Both the position numbers and the translations under genes were made by a program. The notes under the pieces are model-generated. The model saw only the letters and a program-made list of their open reading frames with translations. It was not told the origin of the DNA and made no database searches. From the NCBI GenBank assembly GCA_016212735.1, contig JACRDZ010000040.1:1-28839 (forward strand): a stretch of 28,839 nt of DNA, given 5' to 3'. The stretch's first letter is position 1; every line of letters starts with the position of its first letter. Shown in pieces: positions 16,753 through 25,861 of the stretch. The stretch comes from Candidatus Firestoneibacteriota bacterium. Its GTDB lineage: Bacteria; JACRDZ01.

Positions 16753-18930
16753 TTATACTCCCTCTGAGTATAGCTTGAGTATAAATTCGGGTACGGTTTT
16801 AAATATATCGCCGATAATCGGGAAGACCAAATGATCTGAATTTGTAATTATAGCTGCTTCAGGATCTTGATTAAATGCTATTATTATGGCTTTCTTATTT
16901 ATATAATCAAGATGTTGTGGCGCACCGGATACTCCTAGTGTTATAATCAGCTTAGGATTAACCTTAACTCCTGTCTGACCGATTTGGCAGGAAATTGGTA
17001 AAAGTTTTAAATCTTGAGTGACTTTTCGAGTAGCACCAATAAAAACCTTTATTATTCCAAGCTCTTCAAGAGTTGCTTTTAATTTTTCGGCAAGAGCAAG
17101 TCCTTCATTGTTTTTAATTCCATAACCAACATCTACAATTATTTCAGCGTCTTTTAAACCTGGTATTTTAGCTCTTGAGATATCAGAATATATTTTTTGA
17201 ATTTGTTTTTCATTAAATGAATTAGCTTCTGCTTTAATTAAATAAACGGAAAAATTTTTATTATCATTTATAGTTTTAAATTCATTTTTAGTTTCTAAAT
17301 TATTGCTTAGACTTATCAATTTTTGAGCAGATGCTTTATTAATTAAAATACCTTTTAATTTACCATCATAAGTTCTCAATTCAATAACTTTATCAGTAAT
17401 ATTAGTAACATTTTGCCAGAATTCCGGATTATTATCTTTTTGCATTTCACATAAATAAATTCCAAGAGTTTGAATTAAAACTTTGTTTTTATCACCTGAA
17501 ATAATAGTATGATATTTTCTTTGAGAATTACCAATAAATCTTCCAGCATATTCGGCAATTGTTGCCGGATAAAAAATATTATCAGGAATTTGTAATAAGT
17601 AAACTTTATTTATACCATATGTTTTTACTTCTCCCAATAATTCTCTTGTTTCATTTTTACTGAAATCATATCCAATACATATAACTTCAACAGATTTATT
17701 TATTTTATTAGCATAATTTATTGATATCTTTAATTTCTCTAAAAGTATGTTTTTTGATTCCGATATATCCGCAATATACACCACTTCTTCCAATGAATAC
17801 AAAGAAGATATATTCTCATAATTACCGTCAAAAAAAGTTATATTTGTATTGGTTTTTCCTTTTTCTCCGATAATATCCAATGTAATTGCAGCAGCAACTT
17901 CTTGCGAAGATTTATTGTCTGTTTTTATGCTTATTTTTGTTAATTCTCTTTCATAAGAGATTAAAGTCTCCATAGTTAAAATTTTTGTATGAACAACTTC
18001 TATTCTCTTATTTCGTAATGCAATATAATTTTCTAATGTATAAAATAATTCATGGCATTTATTATCAATTTCAATACAAGATTTTGCCTCACATACAATT
18101 GTTTCCATCCCTGTAATTTTTGTATTTAAATTAAATTCATCATTGTTATTAATTTCGACTGAATTTACATCTGAAAAATAATTAAATTTTAGTATTGCAG
18201 CTAAAGCCGGCATCAGGCTCTGACTGTTTGATAATGAATTTTGCCCGCAAAGAATCAAATTCGGATTAAGATTATTTTTTATACATTCATTAATGATTTT
18301 TGCGGATATAATAGCTTCAGATGGAAATTCTTTAGCCTCAATTCTAATTGCCCGATCAAAACCAGCGGATATTAAGTAGTTGAGCAAATCATCACTTTTT
18401 CCCTGACCTATTGTTAAAGCAGTAATTTTAATTGTATTTTTAAATTTATTTTTTAAATTAATTGCTTGAACAGCACATGCAAGATCTGATGGCTCGATAA
18501 TAATATCAGGTTCAATAATCTTCCCTTCTGATATTCGTGGAATCGGAGCGAGTCTAAATGTCGGACGAATAATACAAAGAATATCTTTTGATTTTGTTAT
18601 TTCCCGACTATTTTTGTTTTGCTTTATTTTATCTTCATAACAACCTAAATCAGCAATTGCAGTGATTGGCGGAGTATTATAATTTAAAGCAAAATCAAAA
18701 TATGTTAAAAACATTTTTTCTTTCAAAATTAATGAATCGTGCAACATAGTTAAGGCTTCTTCCAATGAATTTAAAAGTAGTTTTTTATATTTATCATTTC
18801 TAGCCAAACTACCTTCAATCCATAAATAATGACGGAATGTACTTTCTTCAACAAGTATTAATCCTCCGATTTCAGCAAGAGGGAAAAATATTGGCTGCAA
18901 TGAAACATCGCTCCATAAAAAATCACCCAT
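16753..18930 (-). CDS. Fused electron transfer flavoprotein EtfB-EtfA
   Basis: Both ETF subunits lie in one 725-residue chain. Residues 1-115 are an N-terminal extension I do not recognise. EtfB-like sequence covers about 116-335 (DILCIIRPTFRLAPIPRISE, IIEPSDLACAVQAINLK, ITALTIGQGKSDDLLNYLIS). The EtfA N-terminal domain covers about 360-560. The FAD-binding EtfA C-terminal domain covers about 590-720 and is well kept: GATRKV, QIGQTGVKVNPKLIITLGVS, GAPQH, FNQDPEAAI and VGDIF-like IGDIFKTVPE. In the EtfB half the usual 'IDGDxGQ' nucleotide motif is replaced by SLSNSQS. The gene starts 15 bases after the giant oxidoreductase gene, and ETF would carry electrons from its dehydrogenase part to its quinone oxidoreductase part. 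Confidence 0.9.
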   Translation of the reverse strand: MGDFLWSDVSLQPIFFPLAEIGGLILVEESTFRHYLWIEGSLARNDKYKKLLLNSLEEALTMLHDSLILKEKMFLTYFDFALNYNTPPITAIADLGCYEDKIKQNKNSREITKSKDILCIIRPTFRLAPIPRISEGKIIEPDIIIEPSDLACAVQAINLKNKFKNTIKITALTIGQGKSDDLLNYLISAGFDRAIRIEAKEFPSEAIISAKIINECIKNNLNPNLILCGQNSLSNSQSLMPALAAILKFNYFSDVNSVEINNNDEFNLNTKITGMETIVCEAKSCIEIDNKCHELFYTLENYIALRNKRIEVVHTKILTMETLISYERELTKISIKTDNKSSQEVAAAITLDIIGEKGKTNTNITFFDGNYENISSLYSLEEVVYIADISESKNILLEKLKISINYANKINKSVEVICIGYDFSKNETRELLGEVKTYGINKVYLLQIPDNIFYPATIAEYAGRFIGNSQRKYHTIISGDKNKVLIQTLGIYLCEMQKDNNPEFWQNVTNITDKVIELRTYDGKLKGILINKASAQKLISLSNNLETKNEFKTINDNKNFSVYLIKAEANSFNEKQIQKIYSDISRAKIPGLKDAEIIVDVGYGIKNNEGLALAEKLKATLEELGIIKVFIGATRKVTQDLKLLPISCQIGQTGVKVNPKLIITLGVSGAPQHLDYINKKAIIIAFNQDPEAAIITNSDHLVFPIIGDIFKTVPEFILKLYSEGV

Positions 18931-18945
18931 TAAATCAGTTGCGTC

Positions 18946-21900
18946 TTATAAATATTTTTGAAGCCGTTTTTTTACATCCATTAATTTATTTGCCGCATTC
19001 TTTATAACATCCGATTGAAATTCCATTTTCGTATCTTCCAGATTGTATTTCCCATGTGAAATTCTAACTAAATCTTTAAGCACTAAAAATCTCTGTACTT
19101 CATTTGTCCCTTCATAAATATTTAGGATTCTTGCATCACGTCTTATTTTTTCAATCAATGATCGCTCGGTTTGTCCCTCAATTGAAAAAAAATCTTCTGC
19201 TGAATATAAAATTTTATGCAATAGTTCCGAACAAAAGAATTTAGCAACAGCAGACTCAAGTCTTACAGAATTTGTTGTATGAGAATCCCATAGAGCTATT
19301 AGTTCAAAAGATAAAGATTCGGAAATGAGTTTTTGTATGAAAATTTTCCCAAGTTCAGATAAAGTATAATTAGCACTACTAAGAATTGCATTATTAGGAT
19401 TTTGCAATCCGATTTTAGTTATTTTATCCTTACTCATTGCTGCAATTTTATTCATAATAGCTGTTGCTGAAACAGCAAGACCAGTACGGCCCGAATTGAG
19501 CGTCTCAAGAGCTATTACCTGTCCGTGCCCTGAAGTACCGATAATATTTTCGCGTGGAATACGTACCTTATTAAGAGCTATTTCATTAGTACATGAGCCG
19601 AGTTGCCCCATTTTCTTTTCATCTTTTCCTACAATCAAGCCTTCTGCATGACGATCGACTATAAATCCTGTTATGCCTTCTTCAATTTTTGCAAATAAAG
19701 CAAATTGACCTGCTATTTTTGCATTTGTAATCCACATTTTAGTCCCGCTTGTTTCATAATATTCATAAAAAATTTCATTTTCAGAACCTCGCACTTGTGC
19801 AATATCATGAAAATATATTTTTTCATCATTTACTAAAAAATATCTCAATTTATTCGGATCATCGGTTTTATAATCATATTCATCAAAAAAGATTGGAGTT
19901 GAAGGTAGTGAATTATTATATTTATAAGTAATTCGCCCATTGCGCCAATAGACTCTTTCTGTTTCAATTAAATAACGAATATCTTTTTTATTTTCTTCAT
20001 CAAGATAAAAATACCATCTGTTATTTTTGTCAGGATATAATTTTTTAGATTTCAATTTTCCTGTTGTCTTAACACCACCGGAATCAGAACCTGCAGTTGG
20101 CTCAGTCAGGCCGAATGCGCTTATTTGTCCGTCTGATAATAGTCTATAAAAAAGTTCATATGCTTTTATACGGCGAGGTATTTCTGTTTGTATTTTCTTG
20201 ATTTCTTCCTGCATATGAGATAATTTCAAAATCGCATCTTTCAAATGTTTTTCAACTGTATTCAGATCACGATTTTTACCAGCTTGCCCTGCAAAATAAA
20301 ATGACATAATAAAATTTTTACCTAAATATTTCAAAGCTTGCGTATGTGAAATACGTTCTTCAATTAATTTCCATGATTCTTCAAATTTGTATTTTATTTT
20401 ACTCGGATCTGGGTGTGCTAAAAGCTGCAACAATTTTTTCAAATTTGTTTCAATATCACCAAAATAATTTATATTTGAAATTACTTGATTTAGCTCTTCT
20501 TTTAGTTTTTCCAGATCTTCTTTCTGCCCGATTGTTACCGGAGTTGTCCCAATGCTTGTATTTGCCATAATTGTTATGGCAAGAGCAGGGTCTCCGCTAC
20601 CTGAAGCAATCCAGCATAAAATATAGTAATGAATTTTTTTCCATCCTTTTCCACCATATTCGATGGGAATTATTGTTGAAAAAAATCCCTTTTCTTTCAT
20701 TGTTTTAATATCTTCTTCCGGAATTCCATGAATTTTTTCAAGATAGCGCTCATAATTCAAATTATCGGGAAGCGGACGTGATACAATTTCATTAATAGTT
20801 TGAGAAATACTTTCCCAATGTGCTGCAAGATCTTTATCATTAAATAAAAAATCTTTGCAAAATACAGGACGGGTAATGTCAATCGGATTTGTAAATACTT
20901 GCCCTGAATTATATTTCAAGCCATGTTTTATTAATTCAGAGTATTTTTTTTCCTCTGTTAATTCCAGATTAAAATTATTATTATTAAGAAATTTACTCCC
21001 TATTTCAGATGTCTTTGCTGTTTGATTAAAATCATTTTTTATTGCAGATATTGATATTGGAAGGACAGATACCAGATGTTCCAATATTTTAAGTTTCTTT
21101 TCTGTAAATGTTTCAAAACAAAAATCATTACAAACGCTTTGAAGGACTGATTTAGCAATATATAATTCAATAAATACTTTACCTAGCATAATTAAAAAAT
21201 TAACATCATCTTTTATGTCTCCATGAATTATTGCTGAAAATTGTAAATTGAATGTATTTACCTCATCCTCATATTTTCTAATATAATCATTGAAAATAAT
21301 ATTATTTTGAATTTTATTTTTATCTGCATGAAGCTCTTTTGTAAAATAATCTCTATTTTTAAAAATCTCTGTTCCAAGTTCACGTAATAATTTATATTCA
21401 GGGCCAATTAGTTGGCGGAAGAAGCTTGAATCGCGGTAATATTTACCTAAAAGATCATCTTCGGAATAACCTATACCGCCAAAAATTTGACCAGCATTAT
21501 ATCCGAAACTCCCCTCACCCGGTCCAAATGCTGAGAGAGCTGTAATCTTAAATAATTTATCTTCCCAACTGCATGAACCCTTATTTTCTTCAAGAGATTT
21601 CAATATATAAAGATTAATTTCTATTTCACTTAAATATTTTTTAACTGCACCGAATTTGATTATTCCCTCTTCTCCTTGTGAATCTCGCATTTCACCGGCA
21701 AATTGAACTCTAGTCTGTGCATGTTCATAACAGCGTTCCAATAGATATTCTCCGACCCCTTCAACAATTTTTATAATATTAATCCCATCCGGTTCAGTCA
21801 ATCTGTTTATTTCTTTTATTGAAAGCAAGGATAATTTATTTAGTTTAGACAATGATACCTGATAATTTTCAAAATTAATTTGCGCAAATTTGCATCCTCT

Positions 21901-24867
21901 AAATCCTATTGTTTTTACATACTCCATTGGAAATTCATTTTTATCTGCAATTAAAATATGTTCGGGTAGAGTCAATAACAACTTGTCTGATATCGAGGAT
22001 GGGAATAATCCTGTTTTGCCGTTTATAATAATTTTGCCGCTTAAAATTTTAATTTCAATATTATTACACTGAATCGGAATGATTATATCATCAGGGGATA
22101 CATTACATTTATTCTTTTCATCGAATTGATCATAATAATTAATAATTCTTCTTGCACATATATTTAAAGCAAAAATATATGCTAATGTCGGATCGTATTT
22201 TGAAATTAAAGAAATCATTGAATTTTTACAACTAATGATTATGCTTTTAAATAAATCTAATTCAATTCGTGAAAGCTCTTGAGTGTGCTCAAAATTTTGT
22301 ATACTTTGCATATTGAACACATTGTGTAATTTTTTATCTAACATGGTTTTGTCATAATTTTCTATTTTTGTATTATCCGATTCGATAATTTGATGCTGAT
22401 GCAATATATCTAGCCATATATTAGATAATTGATCTTTAATCCATAAAAAATTATTTTTTTCAAGATGAGGTTTTAAATCAATGATTTTTTGTTTCCATTC
22501 TTTACATAAATTAATAGAATTTTTATCATCAACGCATTTATTTAAAACAAATTCATTGGCTTCATCTACAACTTCTTCAATATAAACAAATAATTTGTTA
22601 AGCCATTCTCTGCGTGTATTGTCTATCAGATGAGTATGTGTATTATCCAGAGTGCGCGAAAAATATATATAAGCCAATTTAAAATTATGAATATAATTAT
22701 TCATGATTGAGTTTGATAGACATATTTCATAATTATCTAATTGTTTTTTATTATATGATTCTTTTACATCCGTATCAATAACCGAAGAATACACTTCATA
22801 AATTAAACGATGTGTCCCTGATCGAGTCCAATTGATATTATTTACGCTGTGCCAGCATGTTTCACATTTGATGCAATTTTCATAATCAATTATTATTTTC
22901 GGATAACCGCTAAAAGCATTTTTAAAGCTATATACATGTGCCGGACATACATGCCATAAAGAGGAACTCTCAATATCTTTATTATCATTTAATTTTTTCG
23001 GCCAATTAAAAATAATATGAGAATTTTGTGACGGTAAATATGTAATTGTAGATAATTTTTTTTCAATTGTATCTGTAATATGAATAGCCCTGTCATCAAG
23101 ATTACCTGCTTTTCTCACAGCATCTTTATAATGTTCAACAAAATTATTCAAAATTTTATCCGCTGAAACTTTCAAAACAAAAAATCTGAATGCATCATAA
23201 ATTGCAGTCAACCCGCTTAAAACTATATAAAATAAACCTTCGAGAACATCTATCAAAGTGATTCGATTAGAAAATGCTTGAGCAGCATAAGATATTTTTT
23301 TTGTCCATGTAATGCTATTATTTTCATAAAACAAACTAATTACTTTGGCGATTTTTGAATTTAATACTTTCAATTTAAATTTAATATAAAATGGTAATTT
23401 ATTTAAACCGACTTCCTTATTTTGAATAAATATTTTAATTCTCAAATCAGAATTTTCAGATGAAAATAAAAAACTGAAAATATCCAGAATCGAATCAATA
23501 GGTAAAAATTGTCTAAAAGGATTATTTTTACTATTTTTAAAATTTAAGCTGAATTTAAGATTATTGATATCCTTTTTTAAAATATTAATTTTCTTAGATG
23601 ATAATAAATCTCTAAGTAATCTTGCATGACCTGATAATCTGGTAAATACATTTAATTCGGGAGAATAACTGATAGCAATCCACCCAAGCGGAATATCAAT
23701 ATATGTTTCAAATAAAGTACGTGTTTTTTCAAGATATTCAGGCCAATCCTCAAGAGATTTTGCATTTAATGCATAATGTGTATTAAATAATGGAATTAAA
23801 TATTCTTCATTCAATTCTTTCTCTGTAAAATCACTGTTTTTCTTTATTATTTTGTCAACCGCCTGGCTAAACATAAATCCCGTGCATGTAGCAGGTCCTG
23901 TAAAATTCGGATATGGCAGATCAATTCCAAGTCCCGTTGCAGCACCGCCTATGGCAAGCCCATTATCAACAAGTTTTGGAGATTGTTTAAAACCGCCGCT
24001 TCTGATTAACTTAGCACCGTAAGATGTTAAATTTGCACCTTCAATAAAATGCTGAATAAAAGGTAATGACCGATACCATTCAATTAAAATATTGTGCTCA
24101 CCGTTAAAATATTGTTTTAAATTATCAAGCGATATAATAATACCGAGTGAGACACTGTTTCTATTAGTATAAAGAAAACCTGCTATATTAAGAGGAACCG
24201 TATGTCCGCCGATATTTGCATTCCTGAGCAAAATCTCATAAGCAGCACCTTCTTTATCATTTAAGCTAAATCGTTTTTCCAATTCTGTTTTATGTAATTC
24301 AAATACAAGTTTTATTCCTTGCATAAATGAAGGATTCAAATGTTTTTCGTATCCTTCTTTTGCGACCAGTTCACTGGCATCACCCTCAGCTAAAAAAACT
24401 ATATTCGCATAAATTGGTCCACGTTCCGTATTAACACCGATTATTCTCTTATTCCTGCGCAATAATCCGGAAACATGTGTTTCGTTAAAAATTTCCACAC
24501 CGAATTTTTTAGCAGCATTTGCAAGATATCGATCATATATGGGTCTTAATACAATATAACTATTTTTAAATGTTTTTTGTGAATTATATTCAATGCCGGC
24601 AGAAGTAATTCCATCTGTTATAAACATACCTCTTTTTGCAACAACACGTTCATACGGAGCATTATTAATTATTTCTTCACCGAAAATTTTAGGAGAAGCA
24701 AGATTTTCAGTAAAATACACACATCCGGACCAATTCTCTGCTCCGGGAAAGACAGCACCTTCAATAACAGCAACCTTTAATCCCTGTTTGGCAACACCAA
24801 CAGCAGCAGTAATTCCGGCAGGACCAGCACCAATTACAACCACATCAAAATTAGTATTATATGACAT
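18946..24867 (-). CDS. Giant fusion: ETF-quinone oxidoreductase (FixC), FixX ferredoxin, two acyl-CoA dehydrogenase domains
   Basis: This is one open frame of 1973 residues. Residues 1-430 are a FixC/ETF-QO flavodomain with the FAD motif VIGAGPAG (11-18) and the late NGLAIGGAATGLGI. A linker (about 430-615) has an amphipathic stretch near 535-565. Residues about 615-692 are a FixX-type 4Fe-4S ferredoxin (C641 in CPAHVY; C665, C668 and C671 in CIKCETC). Residues about 740-1250 look like an acyl-CoA dehydrogenase that has lost key residues (TRVQFAGEM, GGIGYSEDD, YYRDS). Residues about 1345-1935 are an intact dehydrogenase (GLTEPTAGSDSGG, MWITNAKI, LNIYEGTNEVQR with the putative catalytic Glu) carrying two extra inserts. 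Together with EtfBA it would oxidise an acyl-CoA and pass electrons to quinone. AAGGA precedes the ATG. Confidence 0.9.
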   Translation of the reverse strand: MSYNTNFDVVVIGAGPAGITAAVGVAKQGLKVAVIEGAVFPGAENWSGCVYFTENLASPKIFGEEIINNAPYERVVAKRGMFITDGITSAGIEYNSQKTFKNSYIVLRPIYDRYLANAAKKFGVEIFNETHVSGLLRRNKRIIGVNTERGPIYANIVFLAEGDASELVAKEGYEKHLNPSFMQGIKLVFELHKTELEKRFSLNDKEGAAYEILLRNANIGGHTVPLNIAGFLYTNRNSVSLGIIISLDNLKQYFNGEHNILIEWYRSLPFIQHFIEGANLTSYGAKLIRSGGFKQSPKLVDNGLAIGGAATGLGIDLPYPNFTGPATCTGFMFSQAVDKIIKKNSDFTEKELNEEYLIPLFNTHYALNAKSLEDWPEYLEKTRTLFETYIDIPLGWIAISYSPELNVFTRLSGHARLLRDLLSSKKINILKKDINNLKFSLNFKNSKNNPFRQFLPIDSILDIFSFLFSSENSDLRIKIFIQNKEVGLNKLPFYIKFKLKVLNSKIAKVISLFYENNSITWTKKISYAAQAFSNRITLIDVLEGLFYIVLSGLTAIYDAFRFFVLKVSADKILNNFVEHYKDAVRKAGNLDDRAIHITDTIEKKLSTITYLPSQNSHIIFNWPKKLNDNKDIESSSLWHVCPAHVYSFKNAFSGYPKIIIDYENCIKCETCWHSVNNINWTRSGTHRLIYEVYSSVIDTDVKESYNKKQLDNYEICLSNSIMNNYIHNFKLAYIYFSRTLDNTHTHLIDNTRREWLNKLFVYIEEVVDEANEFVLNKCVDDKNSINLCKEWKQKIIDLKPHLEKNNFLWIKDQLSNIWLDILHQHQIIESDNTKIENYDKTMLDKKLHNVFNMQSIQNFEHTQELSRIELDLFKSIIISCKNSMISLISKYDPTLAYIFALNICARRIINYYDQFDEKNKCNVSPDDIIIPIQCNNIEIKILSGKIIINGKTGLFPSSISDKLLLTLPEHILIADKNEFPMEYVKTIGFRGCKFAQINFENYQVSLSKLNKLSLLSIKEINRLTEPDGINIIKIVEGVGEYLLERCYEHAQTRVQFAGEMRDSQGEEGIIKFGAVKKYLSEIEINLYILKSLEENKGSCSWEDKLFKITALSAFGPGEGSFGYNAGQIFGGIGYSEDDLLGKYYRDSSFFRQLIGPEYKLLRELGTEIFKNRDYFTKELHADKNKIQNNIIFNDYIRKYEDEVNTFNLQFSAIIHGDIKDDVNFLIMLGKVFIELYIAKSVLQSVCNDFCFETFTEKKLKILEHLVSVLPISISAIKNDFNQTAKTSEIGSKFLNNNNFNLELTEEKKYSELIKHGLKYNSGQVFTNPIDITRPVFCKDFLFNDKDLAAHWESISQTINEIVSRPLPDNLNYERYLEKIHGIPEEDIKTMKEKGFFSTIIPIEYGGKGWKKIHYYILCWIASGSGDPALAITIMANTSIGTTPVTIGQKEDLEKLKEELNQVISNINYFGDIETNLKKLLQLLAHPDPSKIKYKFEESWKLIEERISHTQALKYLGKNFIMSFYFAGQAGKNRDLNTVEKHLKDAILKLSHMQEEIKKIQTEIPRRIKAYELFYRLLSDGQISAFGLTEPTAGSDSGGVKTTGKLKSKKLYPDKNNRWYFYLDEENKKDIRYLIETERVYWRNGRITYKYNNSLPSTPIFFDEYDYKTDDPNKLRYFLVNDEKIYFHDIAQVRGSENEIFYEYYETSGTKMWITNAKIAGQFALFAKIEEGITGFIVDRHAEGLIVGKDEKKMGQLGSCTNEIALNKVRIPRENIIGTSGHGQVIALETLNSGRTGLAVSATAIMNKIAAMSKDKITKIGLQNPNNAILSSANYTLSELGKIFIQKLISESLSFELIALWDSHTTNSVRLESAVAKFFCSELLHKILYSAEDFFSIEGQTERSLIEKIRRDARILNIYEGTNEVQRFLVLKDLVRISHGKYNLEDTKMEFQSDVIKNAANKLMDVKKRLQKYL

Positions 24868-24892
24868 ATGTTTTTCCTTAATTTATATTTAA

Positions 24893-24922
24893 ATATTAGC
24901 ATCAATATGTATATGTTGCCAA
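24893..24922 (-). promoter_or_regulatory. Candidate promoter of the acyl-CoA/ETF operon
   Basis: Read on the - strand, TTGGCA (24922-24917) is followed after 18 bases by TAATAT (24898-24893), about 26 bases before the ATG. The -10 element is part of an inverted repeat ATATTA-GCAT-CAATAT (24893-24908) that resembles one at the crp promoter. The spacing is acceptable for sigma-70, but in such AT-rich sequence chance matches are common. Confidence 0.45.
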
Positions 24923-25073
24923 TTTATATCTGTCATATAGTATTTATCTTTATGGTGGCAAATTTATGAATTATTTATCTAAAACATACGGTTTGGATGA
25001 TGCAAGTAAGACTGTCTATGGAAAATCATTCCCTGCATTATGGCAGGAGTGGCATAAATATGAATATGAATAA
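24900..25073 (+). pseudogene. 3' remnant of a degraded surface or protease-like protein gene
   Basis: The + strand frame is open from just after a TAG at 24897 to TAA at 25071. It encodes LYGGKFMNYLSKTYG, then DDASKTVYGKSFPALWQEWH and KYEYE. This pattern ('Y..G..F..YL...YG ... A...V.GKSF..LW.EW..Y') is what I know from the C-terminal end of peptidase-MA-like and WD40/TolB-like bacterial proteins, where roughly 20 more residues usually lie between the two blocks. Only this tail is left, and it sits across the acyl-CoA operon promoter. It could also be a small independent ORF starting at ATG 24966 (35 codons), but no ribosome-binding site is clear. Confidence 0.5.
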
Positions 25074-25108
25074 TTTAAAAATTTTAACATTGAAGGAGAA
25101 CAAATTAC

Positions 25109-25154
25109 AAATTTTTTATGTAGTTGCTCGATTCATCGAGCGATTTTAAACTTT
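25109..25154. other. Small hairpin between remnant and Crp gene
   Basis: The sequence GTTGCTCGATTCATCGAGCGATTTT contains a six-base stem GCTCGA/TCGAGC with a four-base loop, followed by a weak T run on the + strand. It could be a weak terminator or the end of another small repeat. The - strand side, downstream of the Crp gene, has no T run, so it is not a good terminator for that gene. Confidence 0.35.
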
Positions 25155-25161
25155 CCATTCT

Positions 25162-25842
25162 CTAAACCAATTCTCTTCTTAAAATAGCTTCATTTAAAAT
25201 TATAATTTTATTTTTTTCCAGCTTAAGACAACCGCATTTTTGAAATTCATTAAGTATTCTGGTTCCCGTTTCTCTTGTTATACCAGCAAAATCAGCCAAT
25301 TCCTGCCTTGTAAGTTTCAAACTAATTTCAATATTGTTCTTACGTTTCACACCTTTTTCTTCGGAAATATCCAGAAGTACTTTTGCCATTTTTCCATATG
25401 CATTTGCAAATCTGAGAACCCCGATTTTTTCATCGGTCTTTCTTATTCTTCTGCTCAACATTGCCAGCATATTCAAAGCTATTTCAGGATGCTTAATAAT
25501 TAAATTTATAAATTGATCTCTTTGAATTATTATAGTAGTGGTTTTTTCAAGAGCAGTTACAGTAGCTGATCTATGCTGTCCATCTAAAAGTGACATCTCA
25601 CCAAAAAAATCAAATGGATACATTAGTTTTAAAATATCCTCTTTACCGTTTTTATCGCATATGGATATTTTCACTGCACCTAATTTTAAAATAAAAAGCG
25701 CACTGCCTTGATCGTTTTCATGAAATATTATCTCATTTTCTTTATAAGTTTTTTCTGTAACTATCTCAAGAAAAATTTCAAGATCGTGATCTGAAAGTTC
25801 TGAAAAAATTTGCACTCTTTTTAGAAACCATTTATTTGTCAT
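25162..25842 (-). CDS. Crp/Fnr family transcription regulator
   Basis: The protein has an N-terminal cyclic-nucleotide-binding-type beta barrel (ELSDHDLEIFLEIVTEKTY, then GSALFILKLGAVKISI and FDFFGEMSLLDGQHRSATV). A long dimerisation helix follows, then a C-terminal winged helix with the recognition motif LTRQELADFAGITRETGTRI. The Arg of the CRP phosphate-binding signature is present (GQHRSATV), so a nucleotide ligand is possible. There is no FNR-type N-terminal cysteine cluster. Three ATGs are in frame (25875, 25854, 25842). The first lies inside the likely promoter, and AAAGG abuts the second, so 25842 is preferred, with 25854 possible. Its nearest possible target is the acyl-CoA/ETF operon that follows on the same strand. 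Confidence 0.92.
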   Translation of the reverse strand: MTNKWFLKRVQIFSELSDHDLEIFLEIVTEKTYKENEIIFHENDQGSALFILKLGAVKISICDKNGKEDILKLMYPFDFFGEMSLLDGQHRSATVTALEKTTTIIIQRDQFINLIIKHPEIALNMLAMLSRRIRKTDEKIGVLRFANAYGKMAKVLLDISEEKGVKRKNNIEISLKLTRQELADFAGITRETGTRILNEFQKCGCLKLEKNKIIILNEAILRRELV

Positions 25843-25861
25843 GAAATTTTTCATCCTTTCT

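Noticed and set aside
16754..16772. Stem-loop TATACTC-CCTCT-GAGTATA at the end of etfBA, between convergent genes.
   Set aside because: The stem is mostly AT, overlaps coding sequence, and has no T run on either side, so I do not call a terminator.
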